From: Prostheceraeus crozeri | Taxonomy: Eukaryota > Platyhelminthes > Polycladida > Euryleptidae | Reading direction: 5' to 3' | Length of the DNA: 64,000 nt | NCBI GenBank assembly: GCA_907163375.1 | Contig: CAJQUW010004459.1 | Coordinates: forward strand, 310,001 to 374,000 | Shown here: in pieces, positions 9,881 through 20,679 of the stretch | Position numbering within the stretch: the first letter of the stretch is position 1 | Layout: every line of letters begins with the position of its first letter | Notes under the pieces: generated by a model | The model's database searches: none | Told to the model about the DNA's origin: nothing | Seen by the model: the letters and a program-made list of their open reading frames with translations, nothing else | Position numbers and translations under genes: made by a program

Positions 9881-12234
9881 CCAAAAGATGTAAATGAGTC
9901 CACATCACATCTTTTAGAGTTAATTGAAATCATTGTCTAAAAATAACACCTAAAATAAATTATTTACCTAAATTCCGGATATTTTGTAAAAACACCTAAA
10001 TCACCCAAAAATTGTCATTACGACAAAAACTTGCTATTTGATTAACTCATCTACTCACATTAGAAAACATTGAGAAAATCGTGGTAACGAATTACTTTTA
10101 AAATCGGAATAATGAAGACATTGATGACTGATTCTGGGCAGTGACACATGTTTCTCGTCATAGTTTCTAATTGTTTTATATACATTTATAGAGTTTATAT
10201 TGCATTTGAAATACGAGTAATTTTGATCTGCTTGACACATACAAAATTGTACATTTGAAATGTCAATGCATACAATTTGAAACATACATACTTAGTTGTT
10301 AATGTTTGATCTGTGCAGTTGTTATAGCTTGAAATAAAATCGTTCCGAATCGCGATTAAATCAAGGACTTACTTGTCATTTTCTTTTCTCTAATTCTATT
10401 TTTAAACTTATACGTATTATTGTCACCGTATTTGTTTACAAATTAGTTACCGAAAAAGCACAAATCATGAAAATATGCAAAGAAGCACCATCGCTCTCAA
10501 TGAATCTAGATATTTTAATTGATTTTTGATTCACCTACATAAACAACCTAAATTTGTAAAATTATTCATCTAAAATAAACATTAAATGACAAAAATATTC
10601 ACCTAAGATGTCGGTGTCTAATGACCACGCTTAAAATAATCTCTTGAGGTTGAGCATGAAAGTTAGATTGAAGAGGCAACCTATCGAATTGCTAATTTAA
10701 CAAACACGATCTGCACATGTCATGGCACGGAGAATCTGTAAAACACTATTATTCTTTCTATTTTGCTACCATGTTCATAATTCGGCGGTAATTTCATCAA
10801 AACTGCAAAAATTTGCATATCGCACATTTGGTAACAATTCCAACTGTGTTCACCTCGGGTTCATTTAATAAATGCTGAGTTGCTACTCTATCTAATATAC
10901 TTACTTTATGATGCAAATGAAATGCATAGTTTCCAGGCATATTTTCTATTGGAAAATGCATTAAAATCATTTTGAGCAAAATATTAGAAGAATTGCAGTT
11001 GACACGAAATGAAGCTTTTGAAGAGCATGAAAATGTACTTCTTAAGATTTGATCATTTTGAAAGACATAATGAAATATCATTGAATGGCTCAATTTTTAT
11101 GGAAATCGTGAAGGCATGTTTTCGTGGAGATTATGAAAATATTTTTAAAGGGATTGAAGGAATTTTTGAAGCACGTAGAAGCTTGTTTTGAGACAAATCA
11201 TAAAAGCATTGAAACTCATTGAATGTCTATTAATAATATATTTTCTGAAGAATGCTTTCACAGGAGGCGACTTTTCAAGTCAGATGTCTTAAAAAACGAA
11301 TGAAAACTGCTATTCAGGCTGCCGTTCTTTTCGCGGTCTCCGGTTCATTTCTGCAGCAATTTTCATTGATGTGAGTGAGGGTCTGCAATGTTTTCACTTG
11401 TTTAGTCATTATCAGTGAAACTATTTTCCGCACACGTGATTCTTCACCTTATGAATGGGATTTCCGATAATTGAGATTCAGAAGACGAATCTCTTGAATT
11501 ATCTGATACTCTCTCTAAAAAGGTGAAATCTTGACGATCTTTATTCAAAACATTTTGATACTAATTGAAGAAAAATGTCTGCTTTTCTTTCATCATCTCT
11601 TGAAGTATCATAGATCAAAGTCTTCAATCTTTTCTTGGTTATAGACGATTCATTGACGAAGTAATTATCACTTAAGCGCAGCCTTTGGATAAGCTAATAC
11701 AGGTTCGAACAGAGGCCAAATTTTTTTTTCACCTGGACAAACCTTTTAAAAATCCTTTTCGAAAAGAGGATATTTGAACAGGTGCTTTTGAGAACATTTT
11801 GAAATGTTTTTATATGAAATTTCAATTAATCGTTTTTGATTTCATCGGTTTGATAGAAGGATGACAAGAGGTTCGATGTATCGTTTTAAAGGATAAAGGT
11901 TTTTGAAGAACATGAAAACATGCTTCTTGAAGAGATTGTCATTTTGAAAAACCATTTACGAAATGAGGCAATATTGTTCTGTCATTATGTCAACATTATT
12001 GATCATTTTCATCAATGACTTAACCGATCTCATTTCTGCAGTTCCTTCATGACTTGTAGAACTTCTAATCTACAATTTTTGATTTTTAATAATTCTATAG
12101 ATATTGTAAAGAAAGACTTTGATATCATAACGCAATAAGTCAACATCAAAAACAGTATACAACAGAGAAGGATCGTCATCAACAACAAAACACAAAACAG
12201 AGGGGAACCAGTCAAGCATGCCAACAGTAATTAT
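9881..12234. other. Intronic AT-rich DNA, nothing recognised
   Basis: Very AT-rich. The segment at 10796-10840 (reverse complement CCAAATGTGCGATATGC...) resembles short stretches near 30155 and 60412 and may be a small dispersed repeat. No gene is supported. Confidence 0.35.
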
Positions 12235-12984
12235 CAGGCTTGCTGTGGGAATTGATCTTGAATTCCCATTCCCACGGGATTTTTCAGTATTTCCCATCAG
12301 AATTCCCATGGCTCATTACTCTTCCTATATACGGTTTATGGTTCTCTTCTTTCGGACTACAAGTCGATTAACGGATTTTCGTAATTGAACTGATGAGATT
12401 AAGCGCTTTTAGTTGACCTATCTTTTGGATGAAAAAGTATTGGCATATCAATCTATCTTATTTTGTAATTTCCAAAAATTGCAAATTTTTACTAATTATC
12501 AAAAATATCTATCATTTTGTTTCAGGGATTAGTCAATCAATAAAGACGACTTCATCGAAATAGTCTTCGATTACATATAAGCCTATACATACACATATTC
12601 GCATGTCTATTCACTCTGATTCACTTCATGCGGTGCCGTACTTGTGATGAACACGGCAAACTTCTGGCTCATCGCAATATCATATTTAAGTTTGCTATAC
12701 AAGTACAGTGCCTGTATACAAGCAATGAAGTCAATACTTCGCCTACGCATATTTCTATGACTTATCAACAGAAAACAACTACTGATTTATGAATATGTGA
12801 TAATACGCTCGCTCGCATCCCATGTATTTAGGTACGGTGTAATTCCAATTCTATCTAGCTTTGATGATAAAGCCACAAATGCAAAAAGACAAATTTATAT
12901 TCGAGAAACAAACGTTCATTGAAAATTTGTCCAAGGATTGCCAAACATTGCTGCTAAAAAGGCATCAAACATTAAAAAATATCA

Positions 12985-13424
12985 ATGGATTAATGAAAGC
13001 TACATATTATAAAAACTCTCCAATGTAGGCTAGGCCCTATTATGTATAAAGGCCTTCGAATGACAGTACTACAATCTAAGAATAGCAGATCTTCAATAAA
13101 TTATCTATGGACTGACAACCGTTACTTTGAGACCCGCGTGATGCCGAATGAAGACCATCGATGGATTAACAAGCGTCACTTTGAAAACCATCAAGGCAAA
13201 AGCAAATACTCAAGAAAATATCAATGGATTAACAAACAAAATGCGGGTATAAAAACAATCATGAGAATAGCAGATACTGAAGTAAAATATCAATGGATTA
13301 ACAAACGCAAAACGCTACCATGCGGCAATGAAGGCTATCAAGAGAATAGCTGATGCTCTAGAAAAATGTCAATGGATTAACAAACGTTGTTATGAAATAT
13401 ATCAAATGAATAACAAATGTTCAT
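12985..13424. repeat. Dispersed ATCAATGGATTAACAAACG motifs beside hAT transposase
   Basis: Variants of the motif occur at 12985, 13107 (diverged), 13161, 13224, 13293, 13372 and about 13406. They are spaced irregularly (54-122 bp) and separated by unlike sequence. They lie immediately 3' of the hAT transposase. Subterminal motif clusters in hAT elements serve as transposase binding sites, which is the likely role. An apparent open frame of about 100 codons here is a by-product of the repeat. Confidence 0.6.
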
Positions 13425-13442
13425 GCAAACCTAAGAACTGAA

Positions 13443-15470
13443 TTATAATACAGTCTCTAACCTACAAGCATATTCTGTGTAAATCATAGCGCTGAGCTTG
13501 TCAGGCTTGAGCCTTTTTCGAAGCTTTGATAAGAGAATCCCCGCCTCGCTGAATAGTCTTTCTACAGAAGCCGATGACACTGGGGTGGAAAAAAGAATTT
13601 TTGCACACTTTGACAAAAGTCTCATTTGTGGTCCTTTCTCTTTCCAAAAATCCTTGGTCGGATGTCTGGAGGCCACACGAATGGTCTCAAAAAGCAACAT
13701 TTCTGTTTCAAGTTGTTCATGAAGCGAAGTCTTCATGCGCTTTGGGCGCGGAGCAAATAATGTCTCAAACGGATCGCTGGATGTCGAGGGCTCACGTTCC
13801 TGGTTATCACTGACTTTGTCCGTGGGGATATCAGATATATGCATTGAATCAAGCAGCTGATTCAAATAGTTCACAACACTCGATTTGAATCCTTGCATCT
13901 CCTGCTCCCATTCATTCATGAACACCTGCAATTCTCGGGTCTTTTTGCTGGAATATCTAAGTGTTTTCACCATATCCAAAGCCGCGTTGCAGACATCAAT
14001 GCCTGACAAATAACAAGCCGCTTTTGCAAATGATGAACCACAATATGGCCACAGCTTCTTTCTCATCTGGTTTCGTAGAAGGCAGCAAGTCTCCCGAGCG
14101 ATGGCAGGCACTTCTTCACTAATCTGCATTTGGAACAAGTGAATATCCAAAGTAAGATAGTTCAGGTAAGATAGATGAGAAGTTGGGTCATCAACCTCAA
14201 CTCTGTCAAAGAAGCACTTGACGGCTTCCATAATATCCAACAGAGATTTCAGTGAAGGTAAAGGTGGCAAATTGTCAGATACATGACAGTCTTCTTCTGA
14301 CAGAAATACAGTGTAGTTGTCCACCGCAGATCGAAGTCGAGAATGTTGAAAGCGCCTTGGGCGAGTCGTGCTTTTATCAGGAATAGCACGCTTCAGTCGC
14401 TTCGCATATTGGTCGCGTACGTTATAGAAAGATTCCACAGAAGTCAGATTAGACAGCATGCCACTTAGTAATTCTGGTGAAGACTGCTCGAAAACGCCTT
14501 TGACACAAGTCGACAAGGCATGTTCGGTACAACCAATTCTACCACCCAAGTTCAGCGTCGTTGGATAACGGCCGTCGAACGCTGCGACCATTTTCGGTTC
14601 GTTGTCACTAACTATAAAGATGGGTTGAGAGAGCTCACCCTGTTTTTCATCATCCGGTGACTTAATGCATTCTTCGAGAATTTTGAAAGTGAACGAAGCG
14701 TCGTGTGGTACATCATTCAAATCACAAATCTTAAGTGGATAACTGAACCAACGCAAATCTTTATCGAGTCCACAAGCAACAATAGCAAAATAAGAAAGTC
14801 GATGTTCATGTCTTCCAGACCAAAAATCAATCATGCATGATACACCAGCATCCGGATCGTTGAGACTATTTCTAAAATGATGTTGCAACTTCGCATGGGA
14901 TTTCTCTCCCTCAGTCATTAACCCCGATGAAATGTAAGTTCGTCCGATGGAATAGTCATTGATCTTGTTGTTTCTGTGCGTTACCGAAGAATCGAAGTTT
15001 GCGCAAGAAGATGCAATTTGAGCCATGGCGTTGATGGACACAGTCGGATGGGCATAAACAAGCTTCACTACATGCTCCTGCCATTGTTTTTTTGCTTTTT
15101 TCGGAAGAGGAGGCTTGCTTGTTGATGGAGCACACTGAAAACTTCGGTGAATGGTCAGTTGATTGGACGTTGATGTCGCCGGTGCGCAGTTTCTCTCGAG
15201 ATGGCGCTTTATTGCACTGACCCCACTCTGGTTGACCCACTGTCCTCTTGTCTTCTTAAAGCAAAGAAACAATTTCTTACAGGCATCACAATAAAGGAAA
15301 GGGGCCAACAATGGTTTCTTGTCGTCTCCTGAGCTCTCGGCAACCGGTGATATGTCGACTTGCACGGCCTTTATCCTCGAATCAAGATTGGCACTACCAC
15401 TGATTAATGACTTCGGTGGCGGAACAAAAGATACACGAGCAGCAGAAATGTACTGCTGCAGAGTTTTTGT
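13443..15470 (-). CDS. hAT-family transposase with BED-type zinc finger
   Basis: The open frame runs from just after a TAG (15473-15471) to a TAG at 13443, up to 675 codons with no internal stop. N-terminal: a BED-like finger (FLYCDACKKLF... IKRHLERNC). Middle: the RNase-H-like catalytic core with first acidic motif SCMIDFWSGR, second FIVSDNEPKM, and the GCTEHALSTC motif. C-terminal: the hAT dimerisation region (STPVSSASVERLFSEAGILL, then LRKRLKPDKLSAM). The product cuts and pastes hAT DNA. No ATG lies between the upstream stop and residue about 150. The start is therefore unclear, and a spliced leader exon (a CTGCAG acceptor lies near 15462) or a lost ATG is needed. It lies antisense inside the lectin intron. 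Its integrity suggests recent activity. Confidence 0.85.
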   Translation of the reverse strand, partial: TKTLQQYISAARVSFVPPPKSLISGSANLDSRIKAVQVDISPVAESSGDDKKPLLAPFLYCDACKKLFLCFKKTRGQWVNQSGVSAIKRHLERNCAPATSTSNQLTIHRSFQCAPSTSKPPLPKKAKKQWQEHVVKLVYAHPTVSINAMAQIASSCANFDSSVTHRNNKINDYSIGRTYISSGLMTEGEKSHAKLQHHFRNSLNDPDAGVSCMIDFWSGRHEHRLSYFAIVACGLDKDLRWFSYPLKICDLNDVPHDASFTFKILEECIKSPDDEKQGELSQPIFIVSDNEPKMVAAFDGRYPTTLNLGGRIGCTEHALSTCVKGVFEQSSPELLSGMLSNLTSVESFYNVRDQYAKRLKRAIPDKSTTRPRRFQHSRLRSAVDNYTVFLSEEDCHVSDNLPPLPSLKSLLDIMEAVKCFFDRVEVDDPTSHLSYLNYLTLDIHLFQMQISEEVPAIARETCCLLRNQMRKKLWPYCGSSFAKAACYLSGIDVCNAALDMVKTLRYSSKKTRELQVFMNEWEQEMQGFKSSVVNYLNQLLDSMHISDIPTDKVSDNQEREPSTSSDPFETLFAPRPKRMKTSLHEQLETEMLLFETIRVASRHPTKDFWKEKGPQMRLLSKCAKILFSTPVSSASVERLFSEAGILLSKLRKRLKPDKLSAMIYTEYACRLETVL

Positions 15471-15798
15471 CTACTTCGAAGAACTTGTTCGAAGACATAG
15501 CAGCGACCTGCCTCAGAGTGGGAACTGAAGTTGCAGACGATTATAATTACATCATATAGCTCGGTTCCTCTTCGCTCTGCAGCCTAATGAATCATCGCCA
15601 AGCGTCAATCAGGGGAAAAGAATGTTTTGCGAGCTCAAATTCCCTCACTTGAATTGTCAAAAGTTGCGTAAGTGAAATTGATCATGCAGCGCACGGGGCG
15701 AGAGAATCGGTCGGTAACTGACATGGATACTGATTCTCCTCCCGTCGGTTGACGATGCGAATTGACAGACAGCCTCAACAGATAATTACATAATCCAG

Positions 15799-15800
<2 letters not shown>

Positions 15801-15834
<34 letters not shown>
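15801..15834. repeat. (TC)n microsatellite
   Basis: Seventeen TC dinucleotides in a row. Confidence 0.98.
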
Positions 15835-15837
<3 letters not shown>

Positions 15838-16235
15838 CAAGACCGATATTAGTCTTCTTATAAGATTGATAAGCCAAGAAAAGAATTGTTATGATGATGG
15901 TTAGCGACCCGTGTTTCGTCACCTTGACAGAATCATGCTTTTTTCAGACAAGGACAGCCTGCTTACTGTAGACACACCTGCACAATGTACATGTATAAAT
16001 GTTGTATTTTCACTTCAATCTGTGCGTCATTCATGAGCGGCTTCGCCTAGTCATCCAGCAAGATGAGTGCAACTACAGCCTACATTCTCGCTTTCTCACA
16101 ACTTTTGCAAACCAAAAAAGAGTTGATACTTTCAAATAAGATTTAAATTTATCTTATTTTGGTGATCAAAATTTTCATTTAATTCCCATGGGATTCCCAT
16201 GACCTGAAGCAAGATTCCCACTCAATTATACAGAA

Positions 16236-17034
16236 GTACTAGGAAGATCTAGAATGATAATGCATTGTGAACTATGGGACTCCGACAATCAATGAACTGT
16301 GCTATAGGTGGATATCAGCTAGATATCGAAAAGAACATTGATAGTTTGTAATTTTGCAAATTTCCGTATCTCCTCAAACTATCAATCGCTCTCGTTTGCT
16401 TTGCTCGCAGTGTGGTAGTCTACAACTGTTGCAATGATGACTTTATATTTGCGATTTTCATTACGATTTATGCTCTCTGTGACACTTGTTGTAGTAATCA
16501 GACGGCTTCAGTCATAAAATGCAAGAATTCATTAGAATTCATAGAATTCATTAGAATGCAAGAAATATCTCTGATCGAATATTAGTAATCAACCAACGAA
16601 TACTATGACAATAGCGATAGACAATGACGTAGGGTGTGGTTTCTGATATCACACAGCACACAGCAGTAAACGAATGGCCAATTGAATGATTCAATCGTCC
16701 ATTTATCGGAGATTCCTAATGACATGGAATGAAAATGTGACTGTTGAATGCTCAAATGCCATGCAAATTGTTCAGAGAAATGTTGATCATAAAATGTAAT
16801 AACTTGCATTTAACCAGAGATTGATTTTTACTGCTTATTCCAGTTAGCTGGTTCAAAGCTCTAGTACATTGAGTAGATTATAGTGGACCAAACTAGCGCA
16901 CATGAGCTCCTGTGATTGTATTGGTTACAAAACATGAATGATGTAGCCTAACTGACTGTATAATGTAATGCAACTAAACAATTAATAAGTTCTGCAGCAC
17001 TGAAAAAAATTATCAACAAATATCTTTGTTTTTT
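16236..17034. other. Intronic DNA, nothing recognised
   Basis: No gene or complete repeat recognised. There is a minor triplication of GAATTCATTAG near 16525-16557. Confidence 0.35.
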
Positions 17035-17765
17035 GTATTTTTGTATGAAAATTTCCAAAATCATGGTTTGAAAATTACACGATTAGCCCTTTGATAGAAA
17101 ATGACGAAAATTCAAAATGGCGGACAGAAAAACCGAAGCTTAATTCTGAGGCTCGAATAGAAATATTCCCAACTATTTCGTCAGCAGTGTCTTATGCAAT
17201 TTACCCGCTCTCTTCAAATATAATTGTCAAAAAAATCATGCGTTTAGCCCTTTTCGAGAATATGACGAAAATTCAAAAAGGCCGACAGAAAATCGAAACT
17301 GCATTCTGGGACTCGATTAAAAAATTCCCATCTATTTCGCAAACAGCTTCCTTTGTGATTTAACCCGCCTTTTCAAATGTAATCGCAAGAAAATCATACA
17401 ATTAGCCCATTTCAAACCCATAGCGAAAATTCAAACAGGCGGAAATGAAATCGAAACTGCATTCTGGGCTTCGTCTAATCTATATTCTGCATCAACAACA
17501 AGTCTTGGAGGCTCTAATAGGTCTTCAAAATTTCTTGAAAGTGTCATTTTTCGCTTGTGTACGAACCAAGATATGTGAATCACTGTTCTGCATCACATCC
17601 ATCAGATCTCCAAGGCTTGTTGCTGAAGTTAATGTAGCCCCAGAATGCAGTTTCGGTTTTATGTCCGCCATTTTGAATATTTTCGTCATTTTCTCGAAAA
17701 AGGCTAATCGTGTGAATTTCAAACCATGATATTCGGAATTTTCATGCAAAAACACATCAGAAACC
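17035..17765. repeat. Fold-back element: three ~160-bp direct units facing one inverted unit
   Basis: Units starting at the words GATTAGCCCTTTGA (17082), GTTTAGCCCTTTTC (17242) and ATTAGCCCATTTC (17400) each contain GACGAAAATTCAAA-like and CTGCATTCTGGG-like blocks. An inverted unit lies at about 17625-17762, where the reverse complement reads ATCATGGTTTGAAATTCACA then CGATTAGCC. The words CAACAAGTCTTGGAG and CTCCAAGGCTTGTTG (17500 and 17610) face each other at the centre. No coding function. Confidence 0.7.
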
Positions 17766-17972
17766 GTCAAGAAATATAATGGGGAAAAAACTGGCACACA
17801 GTGAGCTGTTGTAAAGTCTTTAAATCACTCAATTCGAACCAGACTGATGAAATTTATTTTGAGGACATAAGTTAATTAACAAACAAGAACTACTACTGAA
17901 AATTCAAAGAATCTTATTAAGTAGCGGCGTCTTCAGGACTTTGACGATATCTTTCAAGATGAAATGAATGGA

Positions 17973-18195
17973 TTTGCAATTAGCAAGTTAGTGAAATTTT
18001 GACGGATATTCATTAAATACTACTTTTAAGCACACTAACATGTCGCCTAAGTTAGCGCGCCGGTAATATGCTGCTTTTGCAAACACAATGTATAAATAGA
18101 ATAATTAGATATTGAGTTGAAAGATGGAAACAGACCTGAATAGCCGCCATTTCATCAAATATCAAGAATCATGAGCAGGCCTAGTTCACATCTCT
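17973..18195 (+). repeat. Dispersed repeat R2, copy 1
   Basis: It begins GCAATTAGCAAGTTAGTGAA and ends AGCAGGCCTAGTTCACATCT. It includes CATTCATTAAATA-like and CCTAAGTTAGCGCGCC words. The same blocks recur at 29400-29972 in a palindromic arrangement and partly at 39590-39640. Confidence 0.7.
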
Positions 18196-18384
18196 AAATA
18201 TAATAAAATTAACATTGAAGCATTAGGGAAAATAATCTGAAGCTTCATCTTTTTTGCTACGTCTTCATTAAGACTAAGGATGAAAAGTGCAATTCTTGTA
18301 CCATATGAATGCATAACTTTGTTCGGTGCTCCACGATTCCCAATTTTGGAGCTGTCTGTGATTTCTTTGAAAACATGCAATATT

Positions 18385-18775
18385 ATTATTTATTATGCTC
18401 CATATGTTTGTGGATGGGTCCTAAGCGAGGACCAGATTATGGAGTAAACCACTTTTCCCTGCCGAGTATGCACCTTTTGTGATTCGAGAGTGTGCAGTCT
18501 GGTTAACTATCAGTCAATGTCTGATCCACTTGCGACCTCCACGCAGCTGGATTACGGGTGTTCGCCACACACAGGTCGGATTTAAGGTTACAGATGATAT
18601 AAGGATGTAGTTACAAAGGTTCAAATCCACTTTAATGACCTCCAAGTAGCTAGATTACAGGTGCTTGCCAAACACACGGCCGAAAGTATTATTGATAAGG
18701 TTGACTGCGCAAGGAGTCGAACCTGGGCCATCCAGACCACAGGCAGATACTTAAACTACTGTGCCACCCGCTCGC
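18385..18775 (-). mobile_element. tRNA-derived SINE
   Basis: On the minus strand the 5' end holds a tRNA-like promoter: A box TGGCACAGTAG (18766-18756) and B box GGTTCGACTCC (18723-18713), 32 bp apart. The tail ends in AATAAATAATAATA, as expected for a SINE. Inside is a duplicated block of about 50 bp (18531-18582 and 18641-18690, with GACCTCCA-G-AGCT-GATTAC). SINEs are transcribed by RNA polymerase III and copied by a LINE in trans. It lies about 180 bp before the first lectin terminal exon. Confidence 0.75.
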
Positions 18776-18952
18776 AAGTATAAAACTGTCATATTTGAAA
18801 CAGAAAAATCTGATGCTGTTGAAATTTCAGATGCAGATGTGCTTTTACAGCTAAAAAACTACAATGTCTGATTTGCTTGTAGTCAAATCAACCAATTAAA
18901 TTTCGGATTTCATGAGCTTCCATGTAAATGACAATTGATCTCACCTTTTCAG

Positions 18953-19629
18953 GTGCTTCTATTTTGTGCCCCATGACCACATGCTACCGTCGATTCATGA
19001 TTACGGAGTCTTTGATGAAGTCAGGCAGCAAATTACTGTCTACTCCCGACGGTGTAACGACCAAAGAAGGTTGCGCTCTGTTATGTAATCACAATAGTAA
19101 ATGCCACGCTATTCATTACACATCTGATTCGAAACAGTGTTGTCTTATTACTTCCATTGAAAGTCCGAAGGAAGGGAATGAAACTGCTGCAAAATCTATT
19201 GAGATCTGGAGTAAAACAGGAAGTCGTTTTGGCAGTTACGTTTTCAGCATCAGATTCAGAGCCTCCCGATACAAATTCATCAAAGGAAGCTACAGATGAG
19301 GAACTGCACAGCGCAAATGTGAAAGACTCGGTGGAAAATTAGCAGAATTTACAACAAAGGATGAAATTAAACATTTTGAACAATGGAGAATTCGGCGCAT
19401 TTTTACAGTACAATATTGGTTAGTGGGAGGAAAACAAGGACCCGTTGGCGGTTGGCATTGGTACAAATCGAAAGTTTCCATTCCAAGCCCTGGTTTCCGA
19501 TGGAAGAGTAGACCCAATGGCGAAAAAAATAGCATGAGGGCTCAATTTCGATATGGAAAACTTTATTTTGATGATACATACGAAATGTCCGATGAACTGG
19601 GGATCTTATGTGAATGTATCACATTGTGA
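18953..19629 (+). pseudogene. Lectin locus terminal exon a (PAN-like + C-type lectin), with nonsense codon
   Basis: The acceptor CACCTTTTCAG precedes a phase-1 exon. The first half is PAN/apple-like (CPMTTCYR..., EGCALLCNHNSKCHAIHYT, CCLITS). The second half is a C-type lectin domain (CERLGGKLAEF, WLVGGK, GGWHWYKS, ILCEC). Compared with the two sister exons, the conserved Trp before the first lectin helix is TGA (about 19297), where the others have TGG. A cysteine present in the sisters (GKCP) is also lost, with a two-residue deletion. The rest of the frame stays open to TGA at 19629. It is most likely a decaying exon. If it is still spliced, it would give a truncated protein with only the PAN part. 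Confidence 0.75.
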
Positions 19630-20679
19630 ATGCGAGAAGAGATTGCGATAAGAAATGTACTTATCGTGAAGCGTATTTAATGGCCCTTTTCGAGTTGCCA
19701 AATCGATGTGACATTGGCAACTCAAAAAGGTGATTATTTGCAAAAATGTGTGCTTTTTACATGAACTTCGTCAAGGTCTTAGCGGAATTTTTAGTCGGTC
19801 AGAGCCCGCTTATTTTGGAAAAACCGGCAATTCTAAGTTTGAAAACAAATTAGTAAATTGCACTCGCATGTAAGTTGTGATTAAGTTTCAACCAATATAT
19901 TTAGTAAAAACATAATTTTAATATTCTGTTGTTTTACTGCATGTCGTTGCATCGATACTGTTTGAAATAACGCAATGCACGTGCCAGCTGTAGAATATTT
20001 CATGCTAGAGTAAAAACTCTAGTGCTCTTAACTTTCTACTCTAGTTTAGTTATTTTCATACAACCATGTTCAATTATCGGTTGGCTGGTTCATAAATCCT
20101 TTAAATCCTGCATTGGATCTTTCTCAATTTCCAGTTGCAACCAAATTCTTCTCATAAATCGTTTAGAGCAAAAGCCTATCTAACAAACCAAAATAATTTT
20201 GAGATTCAATTCTACATAACTTTCTCGAGTTTTCGCGCTTCTAGCAGAAGGAATTCATGTTTAAAGTATTTCATTTGATAGACAAATAGAAGAGGCTAAA
20301 CATGAAACCCTTCTGAAAACCCTTCTGAATTTAAAACTACTTGTTTATCAATGGAATATTGTGTCCAATTACATTGCAATTTACCATTTATCAATCTTAT
20401 CAATAAAATGTTCTGAGACGTACCCACTAGATTGTGTGCGGATTGTTTACGGATTGTGTGCGGATTGTGTACAAGATTGCATTTGGAAGCAGTAGGCGTG
20501 ATTTTCTGCTGCATCTATCTTGCTTTGCTAGGCTTCAAGCTGTATCATAAACTTGTCCAAGACTCGCTGCATCGCATTTCAAGCTCCGGCCACCAAGCCG
20601 CCGCAATCAACTATGACGAAACTCCTTCATGCGTTGGAGAATTCCTTCATGCAAGCATGGAGAGAATAGGTCGAACTCC
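19630..20679. other. Non-coding, with an 11-bp minirepeat
   Basis: No gene seen. Near 20431-20474 the word GATTGTGTGCG is repeated about four times with small changes. Confidence 0.35.

Larger units (their letters stand above)
12235..16235 (-). mobile_element. Probable autonomous hAT element (approximate limits)
   Basis: The left end reads CAGGCTTGCTGTGGGAATT and is preceded by GTAATTAT, a plausible 8-bp target duplication. Both flanks of the transposase carry GGGAATTCCCATGG-type patches (12248-12310 and 16178-16222). The right terminus itself is not clear: AATTAT follows CCCACTC near 16225, as if the last bases of the element were lost. The element would be about 4 kb. The limits are inferred; the transposase inside is solid. 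Confidence 0.45.
8924..18952 (+). other. Probable first intron of the lectin locus
   Basis: It runs from donor GTAAGT at 8924 to acceptor CACCTTTTCAG ending at 18952. This 10-kb interval holds a hAT with transposase, a tRNA-type SINE, fold-back repeats and a copy of a 0.4-kb dispersed repeat. No further lectin-like exon was recognised in it. Longer introns, to 28279 or 36596, apply if the other terminal exons are used. Confidence 0.55.

Noticed and set aside
13042..13353. 103-codon frame with repeated QWINK
   Set aside because: By-product of the dispersed ATCAATGGATTAACAAACG motif; no domain, irregular spacing.
18713..18766. Functional tRNA gene
   Set aside because: tRNA-like promoter without a complete cloverleaf, followed by a SINE body and an AT-rich tail.
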